From an uncultured Erysipelotrichaceae bacterium (GTDB taxonomy: Bacteria > Bacillota_I > Bacilli_A > RFN20 > CAG-826), in NCBI GenBank assembly GCA_902803375.1, contig CADCPN010000064.1, positions 1 through 43,575 on the forward strand: a stretch of DNA of 43,575 bases, given 5' to 3'. Position 1 is the first letter of the stretch; each line of letters begins with the position of its first letter. A program made the position numbers and the translations under genes. Under the pieces are notes generated by a model. It saw only the letters and a list, made by a program, of their open reading frames with translations. It did no database searches and was not told the DNA's origin. Positions 23,571 through 32,649 of this stretch are shown in pieces.

Positions 23571-24224
23571 CTATTTGCCTTTGTAGAATCCAAAGGCTAC
23601 TAAGAAGCTCAAAAGGAAGAGTTTGGTATCAAGCCAGAAGTTGAACTTTCTGGCGTACAGGGAATCATATTCCGCTTTCTTAACAGGATCATGGTGTCTA
23701 TGTAGGTAAATCTGAGCCATGCCAGAGATGCCTGGCTTAACCGCATAAGCGGTAGGAACGGTAGAGAGGCGAGCTTCTGTAAGTTCTTCCTCTCCTTCGC
23801 TCATGCAGGGCCTGGGCCCGATGAAAGACATATCCCCTACGAAGACATTGAATAGTTGAGGGATCTCATCTAGAGACGTCTTTCTCATGAACTCGCCCCA
23901 TTTGGTGACCATCTGGGCACGCTCTTTGTCTGAGATGTCTTCCGCGCCGGCAAGCTTAGCGGTGGTCTTCATGGAACGGAACTTGTAGATTCTAAATTCT
24001 TTTTGGTCTTTTCCGTATCTAGGCTGTCTAAAGAACACGGGGCCTTTGGAAGTGAGCTTAGTAAGAATGGTACAGATGATAAGGGCTGGACTTAAAACGA
24101 CGATGCCAAGCGTAGAACCGAAGATATCGATTGCCCGTTTAAAAGGCAAATAGATCTTTTGACGTGTAGAAATTTGATATGCCACGAAGCACTCCCCCCT
24201 ATTGGCAGCAATATATTTAATCAT
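23571..24224 (-). CDS. Priming sugar-phosphate transferase (polyprenol-phosphate glycosyl-1-P transferase)
   Basis: This membrane-bound enzyme starts repeat-unit assembly by moving a sugar-1-phosphate from a UDP-sugar to undecaprenyl phosphate. It has about 217 residues, the short monotopic form. The membrane entry helix is at FKRAIDIFGSTLGIVVLSPALI. The core follows with KGPVFFRQPRYGK, YKFRSM, the catalytic-region LDEIPQLFNVFVGDMSFIGPRP, and KPGISGMAQI. The sugar is not identifiable. The frame runs upstream to a TTG inside the insertion element, so I chose ATG 24224. An IS now separates it from the rest of its operon, so its expression may depend on a new promoter. Confidence 0.9.
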   Translation of the reverse strand: MIKYIAANRGECFVAYQISTRQKIYLPFKRAIDIFGSTLGIVVLSPALIICTILTKLTSKGPVFFRQPRYGKDQKEFRIYKFRSMKTTAKLAGAEDISDKERAQMVTKWGEFMRKTSLDEIPQLFNVFVGDMSFIGPRPCMSEGEEELTEARLSTVPTAYAVKPGISGMAQIYLHRHHDPVKKAEYDSLYARKFNFWLDTKLFLLSFLVAFGFYKGK

Positions 24225-24269
24225 AAACGTCTCATCCAAAACAGGCGAGTTGTTATTAATCCAGACTAG

Positions 24270-25432
24270 ATATAGGAGCAAATAAGGGATTGTAGATCCG
24301 TGTCATAATTCCGGCCAGCCAAACAAGTTGGGCTTGGAGGCCGATCGGAAGACTTGTTTGGCGATGAGCTCTTCACCGGTAGGCCCCCAAGCCCGGAAAG
24401 AGTTCCCACGGCAAGAGAAGACGTCTCGCGGCTGTCCGACGAGGAGCTTCAAGCCCTCGCGGAAATCGTCTCCGAGGAAATGGAGAAAAGGGAGAGGGAG
24501 TCCGCCAGATTCGCCAAAGGCTTGAAGGCCAGGGCGACGAAAAGGGATCCGAGGTGCCCGGAATGCGCCGCCAAGCTGTGGCGCGACGGGAAAAGGAAAG
24601 ACGGCGTCCAAACCTACGTCTGCGCCGTTTGCGGCAGGAAGTCCTGCGACGCGAGCGGAACCTCCCTGGCCTCGTCGAAAATGACGATGCCGGCGATAGA
24701 GAAAACGATAACGCTGATTATGCTGGACTGCCCGGATTGGGTGGTTTCCTGGATTCTCGGAATCGATGAGAAAACCGCTCAGTTCTGGAGGGGCCGATGC
24801 TTGGACGCCAGCCAAAAATGGTCGGCGGAATCTACGCTTTCCGGGCACGTTTGGATCGACGAGATGCGCTTTGCCCCGACGATGGCGAGCGGCTGCGTCG
24901 ACGGGGTTTGGAATACCTACGCGGGCAAAATAGCCAAAGACGCCTACCTCGAAGTCGCCTTCGACTGCGGCGGAAGCGGCTTCTGCCGGCTTTACGCCGA
25001 GAAGCTCGGCACGCCGACGAGGGACATGGTCGCCGAAGCCCTGGGAGGGAGGATCGCGAAGGGATCCAAGCTGACGCACGACGGGGCGCACGCCCACAAT
25101 CTCCTCGTGAAGAGATTGGGGCTGGAGGACGATTGGTGCAAATTCGTCCCGGGCGACAAGGAATACGAGTCCAAAATGAAGCTGATGAGCAATTGCTGCA
25201 GCTATCTTAGGCATTGCTTCGAGTCGCATAACGGCATCAAATTCTCGAAGCTGGAGGCCTATGCGAATTTCTTCCTGTGCCGATGGTCGCACGTCAGAAG
25301 GCACGGCCTCAAGGACGCCATATCGTTCATGGTTTCGAGGGTTTGCGGCACGCCTAAGAGCCACACATTCGCCGAATCGTTCAAGAAAACATCGAAATGG
25401 TCGTAAGTCCAATCCCTTATTTGCTCCTATAT
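24270..25432 (+). mobile_element. IS1595-like insertion sequence
   Basis: A 1,163-base element is bounded by perfect 23-bp inverted repeats (24270-24292 and 25410-25432). Both are flanked outside by CTAG (24266-24269 and 25433-25436). The CTAG may be a four-base target duplication or, being palindromic, part of a 27-bp repeat. No longer duplication is seen. The element holds one transposase gene on the plus strand, opposite to the host operon. Its GC content is clearly higher than the AT-rich genes it interrupts, indicating recent arrival. The identical ends and intact transposase suggest it is still active. Confidence 0.88.
24354..25406 (+). CDS. IS1595-type (ISXO2-like) transposase
   Basis: This 350-residue enzyme is intact. 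An N-terminal zinc ribbon carries CPEC near 69 and CAVC near 90. The DDE domain of the ISXO2-like type follows: the first acid is in HVWIDEMRF near 165, the second in THDGAHAHN near 240, and the last catalytic position lies in KLEAYANFFLCRW near 300, where this family commonly has Asn or Glu. A helix before the DDE domain (IEKTITLIMLDCPDWVVSWIL) matches the family. No ATG or GTG lies upstream in frame, so TTG 24354 is taken, with GGAGG 13 bases away. The stop is four bases before the right inverted repeat. Confidence 0.88.
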   Translation: MFGDELFTGRPPSPERVPTAREDVSRLSDEELQALAEIVSEEMEKRERESARFAKGLKARATKRDPRCPECAAKLWRDGKRKDGVQTYVCAVCGRKSCDASGTSLASSKMTMPAIEKTITLIMLDCPDWVVSWILGIDEKTAQFWRGRCLDASQKWSAESTLSGHVWIDEMRFAPTMASGCVDGVWNTYAGKIAKDAYLEVAFDCGGSGFCRLYAEKLGTPTRDMVAEALGGRIAKGSKLTHDGAHAHNLLVKRLGLEDDWCKFVPGDKEYESKMKLMSNCCSYLRHCFESHNGIKFSKLEAYANFFLCRWSHVRRHGLKDAISFMVSRVCGTPKSHTFAESFKKTSKWS

Positions 25433-25443
25433 CTAGCTTTAAT

Positions 25444-26493
25444 TTATTTTTCCGCGTTAGTGACGATGCCGCAAAATTCAGCTTCGCTTTTTTCGATATC
25501 AAACCTTCGAGCGGTTTCAACGCCTTTTTCGGATAAAAGATTCCGCTTGCTTCCATCGGTCAACAAATCTACAAGCGCATTTACTAAAGAGTCCAGATCT
25601 CCGACTTCACACAAAAGTGCGTTCTCGCGGTGCCTAGCATATTCAAGGACGCCTTTAGTCCTCGTCGAAACCAAAGGGCATCCGCACGCCATTGCTTCCA
25701 AACCGGTTAAGCCAAAGCCTTCTTCGTGGCTGGTGCAAAGGTATACCGAGCTTTTATTATAAATATTCCTTAGTTCTTTCTCGCTCGCGTTACATGTAAC
25801 GTGAATCCAGTCTTCACGAAAAGAAATTTGATCTTTTGAAAAAAGCTCTACTTTGACCGAAGGAATTAGTCGTTTTAGTCTGCGTAGCACCTCAATCCCA
25901 TCGGCTCCGCCTTTGTTCTTTGCTCGGGCCCACATGAACGCAATTGTATCTTTTTCTTTTAAAACTGCATTATCGGGAAAAAAAGAAGTAAGGCTGATGC
26001 CGTTTGTTACCACATCGCAAAGAGCATATTTCGAAACAATCTCGCCGAGCCAGCGAGAAACGGAAATGCAGTGCAATCCAAGACAATATGATTCTAAGAC
26101 ACGTTTTTCCGTATCCAAGAAAGTTTCATACCCTTGTATAAAATAAAACTTTCTTCCCTTTTTTAGGCTCAATTCGCTAACCCCAAAAGATGTCCCGACA
26201 GCAGTCGCAATTATCGCATCGCCATTCGGAATGCATCCGTCGTTAATTTCCCAGATCAACTTCTTCCTTACTCGTTTATCAAGCTTAAACCACTTTAAAG
26301 GCTTCAAAAACCGAATTCGATAAACCATTTTTTTGAGGTAAGCCTTCCATTTCGGCAATCCAGCCAAATTACAGAAAAACAGTATCCCCACATCATTTCC
26401 TTGGCCGCGCAAATAATTCGCATACTGGTACACCATTTTATAGCCGCCGCTCGGTTTCGTAAGATATTGCGTTAAAACGAATGATATTTTCAT
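25444..26493 (-). CDS. GT4 family glycosyltransferase
   Basis: This GT-B fold sugar transferase of 349 residues acts at the cytoplasmic face on the lipid-linked repeat unit. The N-terminal acceptor domain starts MKISFVLTQYLTKPSGGYKM. The C-terminal nucleotide-sugar domain has TSHEEGFGLTGLEAMACGCPLV near 252-273, containing the E-x7-E motif of GT4 enzymes. The sugar donor is unknown. It starts four bases inside the end of the acetyltransferase gene (ATGA overlap). Its stop lies about eight bases before the insertion element, so the coding region is intact. Its gene is AT-rich like its upstream neighbours. Confidence 0.9.
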   Translation of the reverse strand: MKISFVLTQYLTKPSGGYKMVYQYANYLRGQGNDVGILFFCNLAGLPKWKAYLKKMVYRIRFLKPLKWFKLDKRVRKKLIWEINDGCIPNGDAIIATAVGTSFGVSELSLKKGRKFYFIQGYETFLDTEKRVLESYCLGLHCISVSRWLGEIVSKYALCDVVTNGISLTSFFPDNAVLKEKDTIAFMWARAKNKGGADGIEVLRRLKRLIPSVKVELFSKDQISFREDWIHVTCNASEKELRNIYNKSSVYLCTSHEEGFGLTGLEAMACGCPLVSTRTKGVLEYARHRENALLCEVGDLDSLVNALVDLLTDGSKRNLLSEKGVETARRFDIEKSEAEFCGIVTNAEK

Positions 26494-27179
26494 TTCAATG
26501 CCTCATCATCGTTTTCGAGAAAACCACAAAAATCCGAAATGCTTGTGAAATGGTCTGAATTAGCTTTTATTTTAGAAACTGGCCAATCCCACCATTTGCA
26601 TTCTTCAAGTTTCCCCACCTGGGTGGAGTCGAATCTTTTTTTTATGAAACGCGCAGGGTTCCCACCCCAAATTTCGTAAGGCGGGATGTCTTTAGTAACA
26701 ACCGAGCCAGCCGCAACAACCGCGCCGTCCCCAATATGATGTCCTTCCAAAATCAAAACATGACAGCCAATCCAGACGTCGTTTCCTATGACACACGAAA
26801 ATCCGTCTTTTGTTTTCTTATGCTCTTCGTATTTGTTTTTTGAAGAAAACGAAATTTTTGACCCGCCGCAATCTCTTGAATAAAAAAACGGATGAGTAGA
26901 AACAAATGTTGTAGGGTGCGACCCCTTTACCAATACTACGTCCCAAGAAATCGAGCAAAACTTTCCAATTTTCGAGTCGGAGAAGGAAGATCTTCTTCCT
27001 AAATAGGTCCCGAATCCAATATCACAATTTATCAAAGAACTTCCCTTTGCGAACAAATTGTACCCCCCGTTTGTTGACCGGCGAAATGTCCCACGAATAT
27101 CAGAACCGGCAGGACGGCCTAAGACTCGATTCTTAATCTTCAGAAAAAAATAATATGCTTTGCGAACCATTCTATTCAT
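26490..27179 (-). CDS. Hexapeptide-repeat O-acetyltransferase
   Basis: This 229-residue enzyme has a left-handed beta-helix fold. Hexapeptide turns run from about residue 45 (INCDIGFGTYLGRRSSF, SKIGKFCSISWDVVL). They continue with the trimeric-enzyme motif IGNDVWIGCHVLI, then HIGDGAVVAAGSVVTKDIPPYEIWGGNPA. The His in GSHPTTF near 83 is the usual catalytic base position. It probably acetylates a sugar of the repeat unit. It overlaps the flippase gene by eight bases upstream and the GT4 gene by four downstream. Confidence 0.9.
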   Translation of the reverse strand: MNRMVRKAYYFFLKIKNRVLGRPAGSDIRGTFRRSTNGGYNLFAKGSSLINCDIGFGTYLGRRSSFSDSKIGKFCSISWDVVLVKGSHPTTFVSTHPFFYSRDCGGSKISFSSKNKYEEHKKTKDGFSCVIGNDVWIGCHVLILEGHHIGDGAVVAAGSVVTKDIPPYEIWGGNPARFIKKRFDSTQVGKLEECKWWDWPVSKIKANSDHFTSISDFCGFLENDDEALK

Positions 27180-28674
27180 CTATGCGTTTCCCCTTTTTTG
27201 ATAGTATTTTCCGCTTTATGCTTTCAAGCAACCAAATTACCGCGGATTCGTGGAAAAAAATAAGGAGGATCCCGTAAAAAAGGGCTCCAGCTATAACGTC
27301 GATTGCGGTTTTTACAAGCAGACTGTCCAAAAGCCGATTAAGCACAAAATAGTTTAAGGCAAGCAGGCCGAACCACATTAAAGCAGAGGCGATGAACGGC
27401 TTAATAGCCAAAAGAACTATTGGCTTCAGCCGAATATCGTTTTTGCAAATTATCACCATTGTAGCAGCGATCACGAATTCCGAGGCCAAGGAAACAATGG
27501 CCGCCCCAAAAGCCCCCCAATACTTTATCCCGAAATAATTGCCGGCCAAATTGATAAAAGCTCCTATGAAATACACGATTGACGAGACGTTAATCTTTCC
27601 AGCTGGAATGAAATACGCGCTCTGGAGTGCTCCAGATATCGAGCCGATTACCGCAATTGGCGCTAAAACGTACAATATGTTGATTGAAGGCAAAAATTCT
27701 TCTCCAAAAAAAGCGGGAACAAAAAAAGCGCCAACCGCAAAAATGCCGAAAACTGATGGAAAGCCGATAACCCATATCATTTCGCTGGTTTGTTGGTATT
27801 TTCTTTGAATCTCTTCCTCTTTCCCTTGTTTTTTTAAAAAAGAGATTCGGGAAACCATTATTGGAAATAGCGACGAAATCAGGCCGCCCACAAGCAAATA
27901 GATTTTGGCCGCCTCTTCGTAGTAGCCAACCTGGGTTTCCCCGGCCATAAAGCCGAGCATAGTTTTATCGACAAGGGAATAAATGGAGACGGCAAGCGTG
28001 GGAATGAAATAACAAAACGATTCTTTCAAAGCATGAAAAATCGATTTTATTTCAAAAAACGGTCTTCCAACTTTCCCTTTGCAAAACAGCCAAATTATCA
28101 AGACTCCCGTGAGGCTCGATAGTGAGACAATGCCTGCATAAACCATTAAATCGTCGGCGGATTTTACTAGCGTAAAAACAAAGATGACCGACAAAATTTT
28201 TATTAATGAGTTAACGAGGGAAATGATCCTAAAATTTTCTATTCCCTGGAACAAAAAGGTCACATCAAGCCCAGAGGATAGTATGAGAATGCCTAGAATT
28301 AGGTATAGCCCTTTTCTTTCAGCGACAACCTCAGAGAACAAAACGGTCGAATAAAAGATAACGAGGCAAATGGCACACATAAAAAGTCTGGCAAAAACTA
28401 CCGACCAAAAAGTCTTATTAAGTTCGTCAGGCTCGTTTCTTTTTACCGAAATTGCCCTCGTACCGTAATTTAAAAAGCCGAAGGAGACAACAATTAAAAA
28501 ATAGGATACATTCGAATACGCGAAAGAATAGGCACCCGTGCCGTCAACCAAAAGAATCCTCGCTAAATATGGGGCCGTCAGCAATGGTGACAAGTACGTA
28601 ACGATTTGAACGGCAACATTAAAAAGATAATTAATCTTTACACTTCTGCCGGCTTTTTCATCTATCGATTTCAT
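27172..28674 (-). CDS. Wzx-type oligosaccharide flippase
   Basis: This 500-residue membrane protein of the polysaccharide-transport (MOP) superfamily has about 14 hydrophobic helices. It carries undecaprenyl-linked repeat units to the outer face. The N-terminal helix region INYLFNVAVQIVTYLSPLLTAPYLARILLVDGTGAYSFA, read in parts, is typical of Wzx proteins, with the conserved Pro-Tyr-Leu-Ala-Arg. Its start overlaps the polymerase stop (TAATG), so the two are coupled, and its end overlaps the acetyltransferase start. Confidence 0.92.
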   Translation of the reverse strand: MKSIDEKAGRSVKINYLFNVAVQIVTYLSPLLTAPYLARILLVDGTGAYSFAYSNVSYFLIVVSFGFLNYGTRAISVKRNEPDELNKTFWSVVFARLFMCAICLVIFYSTVLFSEVVAERKGLYLILGILILSSGLDVTFLFQGIENFRIISLVNSLIKILSVIFVFTLVKSADDLMVYAGIVSLSSLTGVLIIWLFCKGKVGRPFFEIKSIFHALKESFCYFIPTLAVSIYSLVDKTMLGFMAGETQVGYYEEAAKIYLLVGGLISSLFPIMVSRISFLKKQGKEEEIQRKYQQTSEMIWVIGFPSVFGIFAVGAFFVPAFFGEEFLPSINILYVLAPIAVIGSISGALQSAYFIPAGKINVSSIVYFIGAFINLAGNYFGIKYWGAFGAAIVSLASEFVIAATMVIICKNDIRLKPIVLLAIKPFIASALMWFGLLALNYFVLNRLLDSLLVKTAIDVIAGALFYGILLIFFHESAVIWLLESIKRKILSKKGKRIDE

Positions 28675-29789
28675 TATACGCTATCCAGAAAGGAAAAAAT
28701 TCGTGAAAGAAGCATATTGTCCCTAAAAATGGGCTTAGTGAGTGTATCCCAATAGCCTGAAGATCTGCCGAAAAGCTTCACAAATACAGCGAACAGAACT
28801 CCAAAAATACCAGCAATACCTAAAACTCGTATTTTTTTGCTTTCAATTTTTTGAAGCGACAAAATAATAAAGCAATACAAGGCAATAATCATCCCACGAA
28901 AGATCCGACTAAATTGATAGTCGATAAGCATCGCGGGAGAAAGAGAATATGAAATTAATGAAATTCGCAACAAAAAATCTTCTTTTTTAGTATAGCTTAG
29001 TTTCAAGCCGTATCTCAGAAACACCATTAATAAAGCTAAAAAGCTATAAAACCCGAAATACATCACGAACTGAGAAAGGCGCATTCCGGCAGCGTAATCA
29101 TCTTGGGATTTTCTAGCCCCGATAATGACTTCGTACAACCACAAGCTCGGTATAACCTTGTGAAAAGCAATGAAAAATAAAGCTATGGCCGCCGAAGCCA
29201 GAATTGTTTTCTTGTTATCTAAGAAAGCGCCACCGATTAGCACAAAATAAGCCAATGCAATTTCATGAACAAACGCCGCAATAAAAATCGAAAAAGCAAA
29301 AATAAAATACCCAGTTGCATTCCCTTTCCTAAGGAATTTGGTTGAAAAAAGGACTAAAGATAAGGCTAAAAAATGCCTAAATTGAGCAACGTCAAGAAGA
29401 AAAGGATAGAAAAAATAGCAAAGCAAAACCATTTCAGGCTTGTCGGTATAGTCCCCAACAAAAGATGAGATAAAAATTAATGCAATAAAGGATGATAGAA
29501 GTTTAAAGGGATAAAAAGAAATCCCAAGCGTTACACATATTTTGCATAGAAGCCAATAGCCGTACTCCACCGAGCGGTAGTTATCCCCGTTTTCGAGGCG
29601 AGTGAAAACAAAGCGATAATAATCGACATCCGCCGAATTTGTGTTGAGCGCCATTAAAATTAGCAACGCTAAAAACACAACGGCCAAAGGGAGAAATTTT
29701 CTTATTTTTCTCCAAAAATCGCCATCAAAAAAGTCGGGTTTTTGTGACAGGCAATAAAAAGTAACTGGTATTTGACTATTTTGTCGCAT
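28674..29789 (-). CDS. EpsG/Wzy-like polysaccharide polymerase
   Basis: This 371-residue membrane protein has about 10 helices. Near 50-85 it shows the EpsG-family pattern NTNSADVDYYRFVF, a polar loop after the first helix, followed by VEYGYWLLCKICV. It should join repeat units on the outer face. The gene sits just before the flippase, as expected for a Wzx/Wzy pathway, and overlaps the glycosyltransferase upstream by 14 bases. AAGAAAG precedes the ATG closely. Family membership is by pattern only. Confidence 0.85.
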   Translation of the reverse strand: MRQNSQIPVTFYCLSQKPDFFDGDFWRKIRKFLPLAVVFLALLILMALNTNSADVDYYRFVFTRLENGDNYRSVEYGYWLLCKICVTLGISFYPFKLLSSFIALIFISSFVGDYTDKPEMVLLCYFFYPFLLDVAQFRHFLALSLVLFSTKFLRKGNATGYFIFAFSIFIAAFVHEIALAYFVLIGGAFLDNKKTILASAAIALFFIAFHKVIPSLWLYEVIIGARKSQDDYAAGMRLSQFVMYFGFYSFLALLMVFLRYGLKLSYTKKEDFLLRISLISYSLSPAMLIDYQFSRIFRGMIIALYCFIILSLQKIESKKIRVLGIAGIFGVLFAVFVKLFGRSSGYWDTLTKPIFRDNMLLSRIFSFLDSV

Positions 29790-30627
29790 ATTTCTTTCTT
29801 AGTTCAATTTGTGCTTTAAGTGAGTTCGAGCTATTTATGAATCTGAAAACGAGCCGTTTGGTTTGATTGGCTTGGGTAGTCGATGTTGCGCCGCCCTCCA
29901 TGTGGCAAACTTGTGTTAAAGAGCAAACTCCCGTTTTGTATCCCTTAAAACAAAGATAGTCGAACAAAATTGCTTCTTCGCCATACATAAACGTTACAGG
30001 CAAAAAGGCAAAATCCTCATTCTCAATGAACTTCTCGCCATAAACAACGCAAGCACCCTGTAGGATACAGTTGAATTGATCCGTCCCATTCCAATACGGA
30101 TTGAACGCTGAATACTCTTTTCTTTTAGTTAAAGCACGTCTCGAAAAAAAAGGTAGTTTTAAAAGCAACGTTTTCAGTTTTGCCTTCAAGTACGCCCGTG
30201 TTAGTTCAGCGTCCGAAAGCGCCCGAAGTTCCAGCGGGTTTTGGTGTTTGCCCGACGCGGAAAAAATATCAGGGCCGCAAACATCGACTCGTTCGTCCCG
30301 CATAAAAGTAGAAATTTTACTTTCAAAGCCGGAATCGCGGATAAACACATCATTGTTCATGACGACAATATAATTGGGGTGAAACTCATCTTTTGCAAAA
30401 GAAAAGCCGGCATTATTTCCTTTCGCGAATCCGAGATTATTCTTATTCAAAATGACTTTCACCATGTTATCTGGTTTGTACAAAGCAAGAAGAGCGCTTC
30501 CTGACCCATTCGGCGACCCATTATCTACAACAGCAACGGGGGAAGCAGGGAAACGATTACGGAGTTCTCTTACGCACGCTTGCGTTAATCCCAAATCTTG
30601 ATAATGTAAAATCACATAGCAAAACAT
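29776..30627 (-). CDS. GT2 family glycosyltransferase (rhamnosyltransferase-like)
   Basis: This GT-A fold enzyme has about 283 residues. It begins MFCYVILHYQDLGLTQACV, continues with VAVVDNGSPNGSG near 33 and NNLGFAKGNNAGFSFA near 62. IVVMNNDVFI follows near 90, the Asx-x-Asp that holds metal and nucleotide. This resembles bacterial rhamnosyltransferases, which fits the dTDP-rhamnose genes in the locus. A longer frame reaches 30792, but ATG 30627 gives the natural N-terminus, lying five bases after the previous stop. Confidence 0.87.
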   Translation of the reverse strand: MFCYVILHYQDLGLTQACVRELRNRFPASPVAVVDNGSPNGSGSALLALYKPDNMVKVILNKNNLGFAKGNNAGFSFAKDEFHPNYIVVMNNDVFIRDSGFESKISTFMRDERVDVCGPDIFSASGKHQNPLELRALSDAELTRAYLKAKLKTLLLKLPFFSRRALTKRKEYSAFNPYWNGTDQFNCILQGACVVYGEKFIENEDFAFLPVTFMYGEEAILFDYLCFKGYKTGVCSLTQVCHMEGGATSTTQANQTKRLVFRFINSSNSLKAQIELRKKYATK

Positions 30628-30632
30628 ACTTT

Positions 30633-31550
30633 TTAATAATAAAAGCCAAACGATAATTTGAAAACAAAGCGAATCGCAAGATAATTTAGATAGCGGATAC
30701 GAGTGACCAATGACACCTTTTGTGCCTTCAATAAGTTCCGCGAATAAGCTTTTTCGCCATACGCGTATGCTGTTCTCGCTCTCTCCAGGCAAATAACGTC
30801 AAGCACCTTTTTTTTATCTTTGGCAGGGAGCTTTTGAATTTCTCCATTAAATCTTTCTAAATAGAACGCCGTGACTCCATCAACGAATTCAAATGTCCTT
30901 TTAAATTGTCTGACCTCCATATGGACGGTTAGCAGGCGTTCTTTAACACAGGCGACCTTGCAAATTTTGAAAAGACGGGCCATAAATTCAATGTCTTGGT
31001 TCCGTTTGAAAGCGATATCGTAACCGCCAATTTTTTCGAAGTATTTCCTTCGAATCAATAAATTAGAACCGGAACCAACATAAAACGTTCTGGCAAGCGC
31101 ACGAAAATAAATGTTGCCTTCTTTTTTAAAATAAGATCTTTGTTTTTTCCCGTTCTCGTTCAAAACATAATAGCCGGTGTATGACGCGCCATATTCGTCT
31201 GAGTGCTTTTTAAGACATTCAACTTGCTTCTCTATTTTCGTTTCAGACAGTTCGTCGTCGTCATCTACGAATGTTAAAAAATCTCCTTTTGAAGCCGAAA
31301 AACCATCATTTCTAGATGAGGAACCGCCCGAATTTTTTTCATGAACTACATATATAATAGATGTCAAAAAGCTTTTGATTTCCTCGAAGGTTTCAATCTG
31401 TTCAGGGGTGTTTTTTCCATTGTCGTCAACGACAATAATTTCAATGTTTTTGTACGTTTGCTGCTGTATCGATTCTATACATCGCCGCAACATCTTAGGT
31501 CTTTTATAAGTTGGTATAATAACTGAGACAAGATCACAATATCGTTCCAT
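30633..31550 (-). CDS. GT2 family glycosyltransferase
   Basis: This GT-A enzyme has about 305 residues. It starts MERYCDLVSVIIPTYKRP and has IEIIVVDDNGKN near 37 and FLTFVDDDDELSETKIEKQ near 90, where the DDD run is the metal-binding DxD. The open frame begins at a TTG at 31562, but ATG 31550 fits the family. It overlaps the upstream GT4 gene by 17 bases. The donor sugar is unknown. The C-terminus has a Tyr/Phe-rich end that could touch the membrane. Confidence 0.9.
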   Translation of the reverse strand: MERYCDLVSVIIPTYKRPKMLRRCIESIQQQTYKNIEIIVVDDNGKNTPEQIETFEEIKSFLTSIIYVVHEKNSGGSSSRNDGFSASKGDFLTFVDDDDELSETKIEKQVECLKKHSDEYGASYTGYYVLNENGKKQRSYFKKEGNIYFRALARTFYVGSGSNLLIRRKYFEKIGGYDIAFKRNQDIEFMARLFKICKVACVKERLLTVHMEVRQFKRTFEFVDGVTAFYLERFNGEIQKLPAKDKKKVLDVICLERARTAYAYGEKAYSRNLLKAQKVSLVTRIRYLNYLAIRFVFKLSFGFYY

Positions 31551-32649
31551 ACGCTTTATCAAATTCTTTTTTTACATTGGATTTGTCAAACATAGCTGCT
31601 TTCCCCTGGTTATACGTCCCCAAGGGGCTAAGGTCCGTGCTTAACAAATCTTTTATTGCTTCAGCGAATTCTTCTGGCCTCCTCGGGTCACATAAGCGTC
31701 CCCCGTTGTTATCAATCATGTCAACGTTTCCTCTAATGCGTGAAACGATACAAGGGAGCCCAGCAGACATCGCCTCCATAACCGAAACATTTAGGCCCTC
31801 CCGAAAAGAAGGCAACACATAAACATCACAAGCCTTATACAAATCGGCGGTGTCTGTACGGTAGCCGAGAAAATGCACTCTTTTTTCCACGTGAAGTTTT
31901 TTCGCTAGATCTTCCAATTCAGTAAGTCTGCTCCCAGCTCCGGCAACGGCGTAGTGAACCTTCTCATTATCGATGTAAGACAAAGACTTAATAACAGTTT
32001 CGTGGTTCTTGTTTTTATTTAGCTCGCCAACGCTCAATAACAAAAAGGAGTCTTGCGGAATCGACAGTTCTGCCCTCTTTTCTTCCACGCTAATTCTATG
32101 GTCTTTAAAGAACGAATAATCCATGCCGACGCCAGGAACATAGACCGTATTCTTCGCTTTGAATTCTTTTTTTGCCAGTGAATAGTCCTCTTTGTTAATC
32201 GTTATAATCAGATCGCAAACTTTTGACCATCTCTTTTCAAGCGGAAAGAAAAAGGACCAATTGATAAATGGCGCCCCGCGATAAAAATGGAAGCCATGGC
32301 ACGTATAAACTATTTTCGGAACGCCACAGGTTGAAGCGGCTTTTCTAGCAATAATTCCGCAGACTGGATTATGACAATCCACGACGTCCGGTTTGTATTT
32401 TCGAATGATGGCTTTGAGTTTTCTCGTGTTTTTAAATATTGCGATGCCAAACGGTGACCGCCTAAAAGGAACATTCACCAAAGCCACGCCTTCATTAATC
32501 AAAATCTGAGTTTTCTTATTATATTTTTCATCGCTAAAATTCGATGCGGCAACAACAAAATACCCCATTTGCTGGTACCTTTTAATGTTGTCCATCTCAA
32601 AAGAAGGTAGAAAATCGCCGAAAGTGCACACAAACAATACAGTTTTCAT
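31534..32649 (-). CDS. GT4 family glycosyltransferase
   Basis: This 371-residue GT-B enzyme is complete. The N-terminal domain has VLFVCTFGDFLPSF at the start and VDCHNPVCGIIARKA near 91. The donor site follows with LLSVGELNKNKNHETVI near 205 and PSFREGLNVSVMEAMSAGLPCIVS near 282, which contains the E-x7-E motif. It overlaps the preceding DUF1972-type glycosyltransferase gene by four bases, with AAGGAG just before the start. The sequence resembles EpsD/EpsF-like capsule transferases. Confidence 0.9.
   Translation of the reverse strand: MKTVLFVCTFGDFLPSFEMDNIKRYQQMGYFVVAASNFSDEKYNKKTQILINEGVALVNVPFRRSPFGIAIFKNTRKLKAIIRKYKPDVVDCHNPVCGIIARKAASTCGVPKIVYTCHGFHFYRGAPFINWSFFFPLEKRWSKVCDLIITINKEDYSLAKKEFKAKNTVYVPGVGMDYSFFKDHRISVEEKRAELSIPQDSFLLLSVGELNKNKNHETVIKSLSYIDNEKVHYAVAGAGSRLTELEDLAKKLHVEKRVHFLGYRTDTADLYKACDVYVLPSFREGLNVSVMEAMSAGLPCIVSRIRGNVDMIDNNGGRLCDPRRPEEFAEAIKDLLSTDLSPLGTYNQGKAAMFDKSNVKKEFDKAYGTIL

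Noticed and set aside
24270..25432. 8-bp target duplication around the IS1595-like element
   Set aside because: Bases outside the inverted repeats do not match over eight positions; only CTAG is shared, and being palindromic it may belong to the repeat.
24303..25556. 417-residue open frame on the minus strand across the insertion element
   Set aside because: It is the antisense of the IS1595-type transposase. Its composition (Arg/Gly/Pro/Ala-rich, no hydrophobic core pattern) is that of a GC-rich shadow frame, and the plus-strand frame has clear zinc-ribbon and DDE motifs.
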